Of a stretch of 64,000 nucleotides of DNA, positions 24,047-32,276 are shown in pieces. Both the position numbers and the translations under genes were made by a program. The DNA is from Pseudomonas fluorescens (GTDB lineage: Bacteria > Pseudomonadota > Gammaproteobacteria > Pseudomonadales > Pseudomonadaceae). The DNA lies in contig NZ_LVEJ01000023.1 in NCBI RefSeq assembly GCF_001648775.1, positions 124,001 through 188,000 of the forward strand, given 5' to 3'. The notes below the pieces were generated by a model. The model was not told the DNA's origin. It ran no database searches and saw nothing but the letters and a program-made list of their open reading frames with translations. The stretch's first letter is position 1; each line of letters starts with the position of its first letter.

Positions 24047-25369
24047 ATGCGTCTTGCTTCCACGAAAACTGCGGCGGCCCTGTGCGGTGGCTTGTTGCTG
24101 GCCATGAGTGTTCCGGCCAGTGCTGCAGTCGACGCCAAACTGCTCGACATGCTCAAGGCTAACGGTTCCATTTCCCAGGCGCAGTACATCGAACTGCAAA
24201 CTGAACTGGCCAAGGATCAGAAGTCTCAGCAAATCGCGCAGCAGGCGCAGCAAGAGACCAACGAACAAGTCGCCGCCGTTGCGAAGAAAACCAACGAACA
24301 AAGCGTCTTCGACCAGAAACTGGCCTGGGCTGCGAAGACCCAGTTCAAGGGCGACGTGCGTATCCGTCAGGAAACCATCAAGATCGATGGCGAACCGAAC
24401 AACGGCGGCCGCGACAAGGATCGTCAGCGCATCCGTGCCCGTCTGGGCGCCTACACCGAGATCAACCCGCAAGTCGACACCGGCATCCGTATCGCCACCG
24501 GCGGCGGCGACGATGCCCGTTCGACCAACCAGGACCAGGACAACTACTTCGACAAGAAGCAGATCTGGCTCGACCTGGGCTACATCGACTACCACCCGGA
24601 CCAGATCAAGAACCTGCACATCATTGGCGGCAAGATGCTCCAGCCGTGGGTCAGCATGGGCGACGTGATCTGGGACAGCGACATCAACCCGGAAGGTCTG
24701 GCCGTTACCTACAAATACCCGTTGGGCAGCAGCGCCGAACTGTTCGGCAGCCTGGGTAACTACAACCTCAAGGACAACGTTGACGGCGATGGCGTGCAAT
24801 TCCGTCACGACCTGCGTCTGACCGCTGGCCAGTTGGGTAGCCGCTTCAACATCACCGACAACCTGAAAGTCACCCTGGGCGGCAGCGTCTACGCCTACCA
24901 GAACGACGAAGACAGCCGCTGCACCGGTACTTCCACACCGTGCGCGCTGGCGGTCAACGGCAACTCGGCCAACAACGAATTCCGTCTGTATGAAGGGTTC
25001 AGCCAGGTCGACATCGGCGGCCTGCCAATGCCACTGTCGTTCTACGGTCAGTACGTGAAGAACAACGATGCCGTGACCGATCAGGACACCGCATGGCTGT
25101 TGGGCGCCAAGTCGAAAGTCTTCGGCCTGAACCTCGATTACAACTATCGTGACGTGCAGCGCAACGCCGTGGTCGGCGCCTTCACCGACTCCGACTTCGC
25201 CAACGGCACCACTGGTTCGCGCGGTCACAAGTTCAAGGTCGGTTACGACATCGACAAGAACTTCGCCATCGGCGCTACGTACTTCCTGACCAAGGCCGAC
25301 TTCGCCAGCCGTACTCAACGTGACGCTGACGCCAACACCCTGCAGCTGGATGCAGAAGCCAAGTTCTAA
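24047..25369 (+). CDS. Putative porin with N-terminal coiled coil (Porin_5 type)
   Basis: A 440-residue outer-membrane protein. The signal peptide (MRLASTKTAAALCGGLLLAM, cleavage after ASA) is followed by a Gln/Glu-rich coiled coil at about residues 40-85, then a beta barrel of alternating strands (KFKVGYDIDKNFAIGATYFL) ending with Phe (DAEAKF), the assembly signal. This is the layout of the putative porin family Porin_5. The start at 24047 has CGGAG seven bases before. The upstream Pho-box-like repeats suggest induction in phosphate starvation. Two Cys in an extracellular loop (SRCTGTSTPCAL) may be disulphide-linked. Confidence 0.85.
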   Translation: MRLASTKTAAALCGGLLLAMSVPASAAVDAKLLDMLKANGSISQAQYIELQTELAKDQKSQQIAQQAQQETNEQVAAVAKKTNEQSVFDQKLAWAAKTQFKGDVRIRQETIKIDGEPNNGGRDKDRQRIRARLGAYTEINPQVDTGIRIATGGGDDARSTNQDQDNYFDKKQIWLDLGYIDYHPDQIKNLHIIGGKMLQPWVSMGDVIWDSDINPEGLAVTYKYPLGSSAELFGSLGNYNLKDNVDGDGVQFRHDLRLTAGQLGSRFNITDNLKVTLGGSVYAYQNDEDSRCTGTSTPCALAVNGNSANNEFRLYEGFSQVDIGGLPMPLSFYGQYVKNNDAVTDQDTAWLLGAKSKVFGLNLDYNYRDVQRNAVVGAFTDSDFANGTTGSRGHKFKVGYDIDKNFAIGATYFLTKADFASRTQRDADANTLQLDAEAKF

Positions 25370-25514
25370 GAAAACAGCTACAGGCTTCGAACGACAAGCT
25401 GCAAGTCACCGCTCCCCTTGCGACTTGCCGATCGAAGCTGATTTTCCTGCAGCTCGGTGTAGCAACAGCGATCCCCATCATCCGTTCGCTGGCGCTGCAC
25501 CGGGCTGTGTTTTT

Positions 25515-25751
25515 TCAAGGGCTATCGTCCCGCCGTTGCGCCGCCAGGCGTTCAGCCAAGGCATCCACCCCCTCTTCCGGTTTCTCCGGCATCGCCTTCA
25601 AGGTGGCCTGCATCAAACGCATCTGACGCATGAAACGCCGACAGTTCGGGCAGAACATCAGGTGATGACGCACCATCAGCTTTTCACGAAAGCTCAATTG
25701 GCCATCGAGATAATCGCTGGAGCGCGCCACTTGTTCCTTACAGGTCAGCAT
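25515..25751 (-). CDS. Anti-sigma factor, zinc-finger (zf-HC2) type
   Basis: A 78-residue soluble protein with the ZAS-type zinc motif: Cys4 (MLTCKEQVARSSDYLDGQLS) and HHLMFCPNCRRF, giving the His-x3-Cys-x2-Cys cluster. There is no membrane helix, so it would act as a cytoplasmic anti-sigma factor that responds to redox or another signal through zinc release. Its ATG overlaps the 3' end of the sigma gene, and translation is surely coupled. A member of the PA3285-PA3286 neighbourhood. Confidence 0.85.
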   Translation of the reverse strand: MLTCKEQVARSSDYLDGQLSFREKLMVRHHLMFCPNCRRFMRQMRLMQATLKAMPEKPEEGVDALAERLAAQRRDDSP

Positions 25752-26356
25752 TCCCCGGTCTCCTCAAAATGCTCCACGGTCGCGAAGACTTTCAGCCGCG
25801 CACGATGCAGCAGCACACGGACATTGGAGAGTGAGATCTCCAGAAGATTACAGATCTCTTCCAGCTCCAGCCCCTGGCGTTCACGCAACAGCAAAACGCT
25901 ACTTTGCAGTTCCGACAGGTTCAGCAGGGTGTGCTCCAGACAGTCGCGCAACTCGCCTTCGGTCAGCAGCGCTTCCGGGGTGTCCTGGTGCCAGGCGAAC
26001 GGGGCGACCAGCCAATGGCCGTCACCGGGAGAAAAGCGCTCGTCGTCGATGGTGCCATGGGGCGAAGGCAGGTCATCCATCAACACTTCGCGGCGATTGT
26101 GTTTGTAACGGCTTTTGGCGGAGTTGGCCGTGATGGTCAACAGCCAGGTCTTGAGACTGGAACGACCTTCGAAACCAGCGATGTGGCGCACCACGGAAAG
26201 CCAGGCGTCCTGCACCACTTCTTCGACATGACGCTGGCCGACAATTGCATAGGCCACGGCGCGCATGGCGCTCTGATACGTCGTCACCAGTTCCTTGAAA
26301 GCCTGTTGCTCACCTGCCAGCAGGCGCGCAAGCAGTTGGGTGTCGTCAGCCGCCAT
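25745..26356 (-). CDS. ECF-type RNA polymerase sigma factor
   Basis: A 203-residue sigma-70 family protein with region 2 (AFKELVTTYQSAMRAVAYAI, then VEEVVQDAWLSVVRHIAGFE) and region 4 (LLNLSELQSSVLLLRERQGL, then LEEICNLLEISLSNVRVLLH). The start is the ATG at 26356, which has AAGGAG eight bases upstream. It forms an operon with the downstream anti-sigma gene (7-base overlap). The order FabH2, sigma factor matches PA3286-PA3285 of P. aeruginosa as I recall it; the sigma factor's regulon is not known to me. Confidence 0.9.
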   Translation of the reverse strand: MAADDTQLLARLLAGEQQAFKELVTTYQSAMRAVAYAIVGQRHVEEVVQDAWLSVVRHIAGFEGRSSLKTWLLTITANSAKSRYKHNRREVLMDDLPSPHGTIDDERFSPGDGHWLVAPFAWHQDTPEALLTEGELRDCLEHTLLNLSELQSSVLLLRERQGLELEEICNLLEISLSNVRVLLHRARLKVFATVEHFEETGEC

Positions 26357-26493
26357 CCAAAAATCTCCTTGTGCCGATTCCGAAAATGATAGCGGCAGGT
26401 TTTCACCTGCCGCCATTTCCGAAAAATTACAGCGTTTGAGCCGATTCGGATGTAGGAAAGGTCGGCGCGATCAAGAGGAAATTAAACCTCTTT

Positions 26494-27615
26494 TCAACGC
26501 TTGCGCAGAATCACGCTGCCGATCGAATAGCCTGCACCGAACGAACTCAAGACAGCCAGCGAACCGGCAGCCAGATCGTCCTGATACTTGTGGAAAGCAA
26601 TCACCGAACCGGCGGAGCTGGTGTTGGCGTAAGTGTCGAGAATCACCGGGGCTTCTTCTTCGGTGGCTTCGCGGCCCAACAGTTTGCGCACGATCAAGTG
26701 GTTCATGCTGAGGTTGGCCTGGTGCAGCCAGAAGCGCTTCACATCGCCGACGTTGAGTTGGTTCTCTTGCAGGTGTTCGCCAATCAGCTCGGCAACCATC
26801 GGGCAGACATCCTTGAACACCTTGCGGCCTTCCTGCACGAACAGCTTGTCGCGGGCACCGACACCCTCTTCCGCCGCGCGGTTGAGGAAACCGAAGTTGT
26901 TGCGGATGTTGTTGGAGAACTTGGTCAGCAGCTTGGTGCTGACCACGTCGAACTGGTGCTCGGACGTCGCGGTGTCAGCGCGCTCGATGATCACCGCAGT
27001 CGCGGCGTCGCCGAAGATGAAGTGGCTGTCGCGGTCACGGAAGTTCAGGTGCCCGGTGCAGACTTCCGGGTTGACCATCAGGATCGCCCGGGCCTGGCCC
27101 AACTGCACGCTGTTGGCGGCGGCCTGAATGCCGAAAGTCGCCGATGAGCAGGCCACGTTCATGTCGAAACCGAAGCCCTGAATGCCCAGTGCTTCCTGGA
27201 CTTCGATGGCGATGGCCGGGTAGGCACGTTGCAGGTTGGAGCAGGCAACGATAACGCCGTCGATGTCGGCGGCGGTTTTGCCGGCACGCTGCAAGGCTTG
27301 CTCGGCAGCGCCAATGGCCATCTGGCAAAGCACCGACCACTCGTCGTTGGAACGCTCCGGCAGGCGCGGGGCCATGCGCAGTGGATCGAGAATGCCGTCC
27401 TTGTCCATGACAAAGCGACTCTTGATGCCCGAGGCTTTTTCGATGAAGGCAGCGCTGGATTCGGTCAGGGCCTGGACTTCGCCGCTGGCAATGGCCTCGG
27501 CGTTGTCGGCGTTGAACTGGGCGACGTAGGTATTGAAAGACTGCACCAGCTCTTCGTTGGAGATGCTGTTGGCCGGGGTGTACAGGCCGGTGCCGCTGAT
27601 GACGACGTTATGCAT
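26494..27615 (-). CDS. fabH2: Beta-ketoacyl-ACP synthase III homologue (FabH2 type)
   Basis: A 373-residue thiolase-fold enzyme with the KAS III catalytic triad Cys156 (NVACSSATFG), His298 (WLHQANLSM) and Asn331 (YANTSSAG). It is longer than FabH (about 320) because of an inserted segment after residue 30 (VAQFNADNAEAIASGEVQAL), as in P. aeruginosa PA3286, which was shown to condense medium-chain acyl-CoA (octanoyl) with malonyl-ACP, feeding beta-oxidation products back into synthesis. The ATG at 27615 begins MHNVVISGTGLYTP. The sigma-factor gene is 138 bases downstream on the same strand. Confidence 0.88.
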   Translation of the reverse strand: MHNVVISGTGLYTPANSISNEELVQSFNTYVAQFNADNAEAIASGEVQALTESSAAFIEKASGIKSRFVMDKDGILDPLRMAPRLPERSNDEWSVLCQMAIGAAEQALQRAGKTAADIDGVIVACSNLQRAYPAIAIEVQEALGIQGFGFDMNVACSSATFGIQAAANSVQLGQARAILMVNPEVCTGHLNFRDRDSHFIFGDAATAVIIERADTATSEHQFDVVSTKLLTKFSNNIRNNFGFLNRAAEEGVGARDKLFVQEGRKVFKDVCPMVAELIGEHLQENQLNVGDVKRFWLHQANLSMNHLIVRKLLGREATEEEAPVILDTYANTSSAGSVIAFHKYQDDLAAGSLAVLSSFGAGYSIGSVILRKR

Positions 27616-27831
27616 GGTCGTTTCTCTAATCTGTTCAGGCAGAAAGTGCTGGAACCGTCGTACCAACACACAAAGGGTCTATTCCCGTCCGGGGGACGCA
27701 AACCTGGCATCGCTTTATTCCGTCTCGCACCACGGCCGAAGGCTCTGGGTGGCGAAACCGGCGTTTATGGTCGCGAAGTTTGCCATAAACGCAGGCTTTT
27801 GGCGCCTTTCTCAAGCACAACCAAAATCCCA

Positions 27832-27922
27832 ATGTGGGAGCGAGCCTGCTCGCGAAGGCGGTGTATCAGTCACAGGGACAGTGTCTGATATTCCGTTTTC
27901 GCGAGCAGGCTCGCTCCCACAG
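27832..27922. repeat. REP doublet 8 (long type)
   Basis: Convergent hairpins with CT/AG loops between fabH2 and hrpA. Confidence 0.95.
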
Positions 27923-27943
27923 GGGATTGCGTATGCCTCTAGG

Positions 27944-30900
27944 TCAGGGTTCGACCTGGGTCCACTGCTTGTTCAGGCGTTTGTCGGAGATCGGCACTTT
28001 GGTGCCCAACTGCTGGGCGAACAGCGATACCCGGTATTCCTCCAGCCACCAGCGATACAGCTCAAGCTGCGGATCGCGTTTGCCTTCCTGCGCATGTTTG
28101 GCGGCGCGGGTCTGGTATTGCGCCCAAAGGCCGGCGAGTTCGCCGCTCCAGACGCGATCCTTCTGCACCTGCGCGCCAAGTTTTTCGAAACGCTGCTCGA
28201 CCGCTTTCAGGTAACGCGGCAGCTCTTTGAGCCACTGCATCGGCGTCTCACGGACAAACCCCGGGTAAACCAGATTGTTGATCTGCTGCTTGATGTCGTT
28301 CAGCGCCACCGCCTGAGCGAGGTCGATCTTGCCTTTGAAGCGTTTCTGCAAACCGTGCCACAGCTTGAGAATCTCCAGGGTCAAGCGCGCCACGCGCTCG
28401 GCATGCTCGGTCCAACTGCCGCGTTTGCGCTCGGCCAGTGCCGCCAGCCCGGCGCCGTCGCGCGGCAACGGGTCTTCGCCTTCCAGAATGCAGCTGTCGA
28501 GGCTGGCCAGCAGAATGTCTTCGACCAGCGCATCAACCCGGCCCAGCTCGCGATAGAGCAGGCCCAGTTCGGTCTGCCCCGGCAACTTGCCACGGAGGAA
28601 CCTGGCCGGCTCGGCCAGTTGCTGCATCAACAGACGCTGCAAGGCGCGACGATGCTGGAACTCAGCCTCGGCCGGGGTCGAGAAGCGCCCTTCCTTGACC
28701 GTACCGCCCTCTTCGACCAGCGCCGGATACACGGTCATCGACAGCCCGGCAATCTTCTGCTGAGTCTTTTGCGCCACCGGTGCAAAGACTTTCGCCTCCA
28801 CCGGTTGCTGACTTTTCGCACTCTGCGGCACTGCCAACGCAGCCTGACTGGCTTCGGCAAACCGCGCAGTCAATTCGGCAAGGTCACGTCCTTCGCCGAG
28901 GAACTTGCCCTGGCCGTCGACGATCTCCAGGTTCATCCGCAGATGCCCTTCAACCCCTTGCTCTGCCTCCGCCCACGCCTCTTCGCTGACCCGCGCGCCG
29001 GTCATGCGCAACAGTTCGCGGCCCAGTGCTTGCGGCAACGATCCTTCGGCAAAGGTCATGCGTTGCAAGGCAGCCTTGATGAAGTCCGGCACCGGCACGA
29101 AATTCTTGCGCAAGGCTTTCGGCAGGTTGCGCACGAGGGCGATGCACTTGGCCTCGATCAGCCCCGGCACCAGCCATTCCAGGCGTTCCGGCGGCAGCAT
29201 CGGCAGCAGTGGCGCCGGTACACGCAGGGTCACGCCGTCGCGCGGGTGATTGGGCTCGAAATGATAAGTCAGCGCCAGTTCCAGATCGCCGATGTGCAAC
29301 GTGTCCGGGTAATCGCGCGCGGTGACTTCACTGGCCTCGCGGGCCAGCACGTCCTCTTCGCGCATGATCAACAGTTGCGGGTTCTTCTGGCTGTTGATGC
29401 GGTACCAACTGTCGAAGGTCGCGGTCTGGTGAATCTCCGCCGGCAGCCGCGCATCGTAGAACGCGTACAGGGTTTCTTCGTCGGCGAGAATGTCGCGACG
29501 GCGGGCCTTGGCCTCGAGTTCGTCGAGCTGTTCCAGCAGTTGCTGGTTGGCGGTCAGGCACTTGGCTTTTGACTGAATCTCGCCGCGCACCAGGCCTTCG
29601 CGGATGAACAGCTCGCGGGAAACAACCGGGTCCACCGGGCCGTAATGCACCGGTCGGCGGCCGACCACGATCAGCCCGAACAGGGTGATCTGTTCGAACG
29701 CCACGACTTGACCGCGCTTTTTTTCCCAGTGCGGTTCGAAGTGGTTTTTCTTGATCAGGTGCCCGGCCAGCGGTTCGATCCAGTCGGCGTCGATCTTGGC
29801 GACCATGCGCGCATAAAGCTTGGTGGTTTCCACCAGTTCGGCGGTCATCAGCCATTGCGGACGCTTCTTGCCGATGCCCGACGAAGGGTGAATCCAGAAG
29901 CGTCGCTGACGCGCGCCGAGGTAATCGCCGTCCTCGGTTTTCTGACCGATCTGGCTGAGCAGACCGACCAGCACGGCTTTGTGCAGTTTCGGGTAATCGG
30001 CCGGCTCTTTGTTCAGGCTCAACTGCATGTCGCGGCAGATCAGGCTCAACTGGCGATGGGAATCGCGCCATTCGCGCAGGCGCAGATAGTTGAGGAAGTT
30101 CTTGCGGCACCAGTTGCGTAACGGACTGGCCGTCAATGCCTGGCGCTGCTCTTCAAAACCACGCCAAAGATTCACTAAACCGGCGAAATCGGAGTCGGTG
30201 TCTTTCCACTGCGCGTGCGCCTGATCGGCTGCTTGCTGACGCTCCGGCGGCCGCTCGCGCGGATCCTGAATCGACATGGCACTGGCGACAATCAGCACTT
30301 CCTGCAAGCTGCCGAGCTTGGCCGCTTCGAGCAACATGCGACCCATGCGCGGATCTACCGGCAAGCGCGCCAACTGGCGACCGAGCGGCGTCAGCTGGCT
30401 GTTGCGATCGACTGCCGAGAGTTCTTGCAGCAGATTGAAACCGTCGCTGATCGCCTTGCCGTCCGGCGGCTCGATAAACGGGAACGCGGTGATTTCGCCA
30501 AGGCGCAGATGCAGCATCTGCAAAATGACCGCGGCAAGGTTGGTGCGCAGAATTTCCGGATCGGTGAATTCCGGACGACCGAGGAAATCTTCTTCGCTGT
30601 ACAAGCGAATGCAGATGCCCGGCTCGACCCGGCCGCAGCGACCTTTACGCTGATTGGCGCTGGCCTGGGAAATCGCCTCGATCGGCAAGCGCTGGACCTT
30701 GGCGCGGTAGCTGTAGCGGCTGATCCGCGCGGTGCCGCTGTCGATCACATAACGGATGCCCGGCACGGTCAGCGAGGTCTCGGCGACGTTGGTCGCCAGC
30801 ACTACACGACGGCCCGGGTGCGACTGGAAAATCCGTTGCTGTTCGGCCGGCGACAGGCGTGCGTACAGCGGCAGGATTTCGGTGTGTTTGAGCTGGGCCT

Positions 30901-31855
30901 TGCGCAGCATGTCAGCGGCGTCGCGGATCTCCCGCTCGCCGGGCAAGAACACCAGCACGTCGCCGGGACTGCGGCGTTCGCTGCGCTCGTAGGCGGCAAT
31001 TTCGTCGAGGGTGGCGAGGATCGCCTGATCCACCGTCAGGTCATCCTCGACGCGGTTGCCCTCTTCGTCCTGCTCCAACGTCAGCGGGCGATACCAGGTG
31101 TCCACCGGGAAGGTACGGCCGGAGACTTCAACAATCGGCGCATCGTCGAAATGCTTGGAGAAACGCTCCAGATCGATGGTTGCCGAGGTGATGATGACTT
31201 TCAGGTCCGGGCGACGCGGCAGCAGGGTTTTCAGGTAACCGAGCAGGAAATCGATGTTGAGGCTGCGTTCGTGGGCCTCGTCGACGATGATCGTGTCGTA
31301 GCGTTCCAGATAGCGGTCATTCTGGGTTTCCGCGAGCAGGATGCCGTCGGTCATCAGTTTGATCAGCGTATTGGAATCGCTTTGATCTTCGAAGCGCACC
31401 TGATAGCCGACCAGCGACCCGAGCGGCGTGCCGAGTTCTTCGGCGACCCGGCTGGCGACGCTGCGTGCTGCGATCCGGCGCGGCTGGGTGTGACCGATCA
31501 AACCATGCTGGCCGCGACCGATTTCCAGACAGATTTTCGGCAACTGGGTGGTTTTACCCGAACCGGTTTCGCCGGCGATGATCAAGACCTGATGCTTTTC
31601 CAACGCCTTCTTGATCTCATCGCGTTTGGCCGCGATCGGCAAACTGTCGTCGTAACGAATCACCGGCAGGCTGGCACGGCGCGCCAGCACCTGATCACAG
31701 GACGCCTGCATGCGCGTCACCCACTGGGCCAGTTTGGCCTCGTCGGGTTTCTTGCGCAGCTCAAGCAACTGCCGCCGCAGCCGGTGACGGTCGGCGAGCA
31801 TGGCGTGATCGAGGTTTTTCAGCAGTTTGTCGATGGAGGGCGATTCGTCGGTCAT
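27944..31855 (-). CDS. hrpA: ATP-dependent RNA helicase HrpA
   Basis: A 1303-residue DEAH-box helicase, the full length of HrpA. Motif I GETGSGKTTQLPK, motif Ia TQPRRIAARSVA, motif II DEAHERSLN, motif III SATID, motif V TNVAETSLTVPGIRYVIDSG and motif VI QRKGRCGRVEPG are all present. The OB-fold and the long C-terminal HrpA domain (DUF3418-like) follow. In E. coli HrpA takes part in mRNA processing and ribosome rescue. Downstream of it lies REP doublet 8; upstream is the 320-base repeat element, so its promoter must lie in or beyond that element. Confidence 0.95.
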   Translation of the reverse strand: MTDESPSIDKLLKNLDHAMLADRHRLRRQLLELRKKPDEAKLAQWVTRMQASCDQVLARRASLPVIRYDDSLPIAAKRDEIKKALEKHQVLIIAGETGSGKTTQLPKICLEIGRGQHGLIGHTQPRRIAARSVASRVAEELGTPLGSLVGYQVRFEDQSDSNTLIKLMTDGILLAETQNDRYLERYDTIIVDEAHERSLNIDFLLGYLKTLLPRRPDLKVIITSATIDLERFSKHFDDAPIVEVSGRTFPVDTWYRPLTLEQDEEGNRVEDDLTVDQAILATLDEIAAYERSERRSPGDVLVFLPGEREIRDAADMLRKAQLKHTEILPLYARLSPAEQQRIFQSHPGRRVVLATNVAETSLTVPGIRYVIDSGTARISRYSYRAKVQRLPIEAISQASANQRKGRCGRVEPGICIRLYSEEDFLGRPEFTDPEILRTNLAAVILQMLHLRLGEITAFPFIEPPDGKAISDGFNLLQELSAVDRNSQLTPLGRQLARLPVDPRMGRMLLEAAKLGSLQEVLIVASAMSIQDPRERPPERQQAADQAHAQWKDTDSDFAGLVNLWRGFEEQRQALTASPLRNWCRKNFLNYLRLREWRDSHRQLSLICRDMQLSLNKEPADYPKLHKAVLVGLLSQIGQKTEDGDYLGARQRRFWIHPSSGIGKKRPQWLMTAELVETTKLYARMVAKIDADWIEPLAGHLIKKNHFEPHWEKKRGQVVAFEQITLFGLIVVGRRPVHYGPVDPVVSRELFIREGLVRGEIQSKAKCLTANQQLLEQLDELEAKARRRDILADEETLYAFYDARLPAEIHQTATFDSWYRINSQKNPQLLIMREEDVLAREASEVTARDYPDTLHIGDLELALTYHFEPNHPRDGVTLRVPAPLLPMLPPERLEWLVPGLIEAKCIALVRNLPKALRKNFVPVPDFIKAALQRMTFAEGSLPQALGRELLRMTGARVSEEAWAEAEQGVEGHLRMNLEIVDGQGKFLGEGRDLAELTARFAEASQAALAVPQSAKSQQPVEAKVFAPVAQKTQQKIAGLSMTVYPALVEEGGTVKEGRFSTPAEAEFQHRRALQRLLMQQLAEPARFLRGKLPGQTELGLLYRELGRVDALVEDILLASLDSCILEGEDPLPRDGAGLAALAERKRGSWTEHAERVARLTLEILKLWHGLQKRFKGKIDLAQAVALNDIKQQINNLVYPGFVRETPMQWLKELPRYLKAVEQRFEKLGAQVQKDRVWSGELAGLWAQYQTRAAKHAQEGKRDPQLELYRWWLEEYRVSLFAQQLGTKVPISDKRLNKQWTQVEP

Positions 31856-31940
31856 CGGGTAGGCAATTCGGTCGTCTATTTATGCAGGGGGCGGATTGTC
31901 GCAGATTTGGCGGATTTGTGGCGTGTCAGGGGGATTGCTG

Positions 31941-32260
31941 CCCCTCACCCTAGCCCTCTCCCAAGGAGAGGGGACCGACCGAATCAACTTTGCCAGCTTC
32001 ACCGACCTGAACGCGCATTACCGAATCCATAATCGCCAACCCTTTCAGGTCGGCGTTTGACTTGAGACACCTCGGTCGGCCCCTTCTCCCTCTGGGAGAG
32101 GGGGCCGATTGGGGGATGCTGAACATGTTCAGCGACCTGAAACTGCTTTACCGAATCCATAATCGCCAAGGCATTTCAGGTCGGCGTTTGACTCAAGACA
32201 CCTCGGTCAGCTCCCTCTCCCTCCGGGCGGTCCGACGTTTCGGGAGGGCTGGGGTGAGGG
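31941..32260. repeat. 320-bp element with terminal inverted repeats and internal 130-bp tandem duplication
   Basis: The ends, CCCTCACCCTAGCCCTCTCC (31942-31961) and the inverse CGGGAGGGCTGGGGTGAGGG (32241-32260), pair. Inside, two units about 130 bases apart (from 32003 and from 32133) share CGACCTGA, TTACCGAATCCATAATCGCC, TTTCAGGTCGGCGTTTGACT and GACACCTCGGTC; CCCTCTCCC blocks recur between them. There is no credible open reading frame. It lies between the 5' end of hrpA and the 3' end of aceK. The T-run after the right end (32262-32269) is on the side of aceK. Confidence 0.7.
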
Positions 32261-32276
32261 TGTTTTTTTAAAAGAG

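Noticed and set aside
26473..26493. Hairpin AAGAGG...CCTCTT after fabH2 as a terminator
   Set aside because: Only 6 bp, AT-rich and with no T-run in the direction of transcription.
27533..32032. Two long plus-strand frames (679 and 605 codons) opposite hrpA
   Set aside because: Complement of hrpA coding sequence with biased composition; no family motif or ribosome site.
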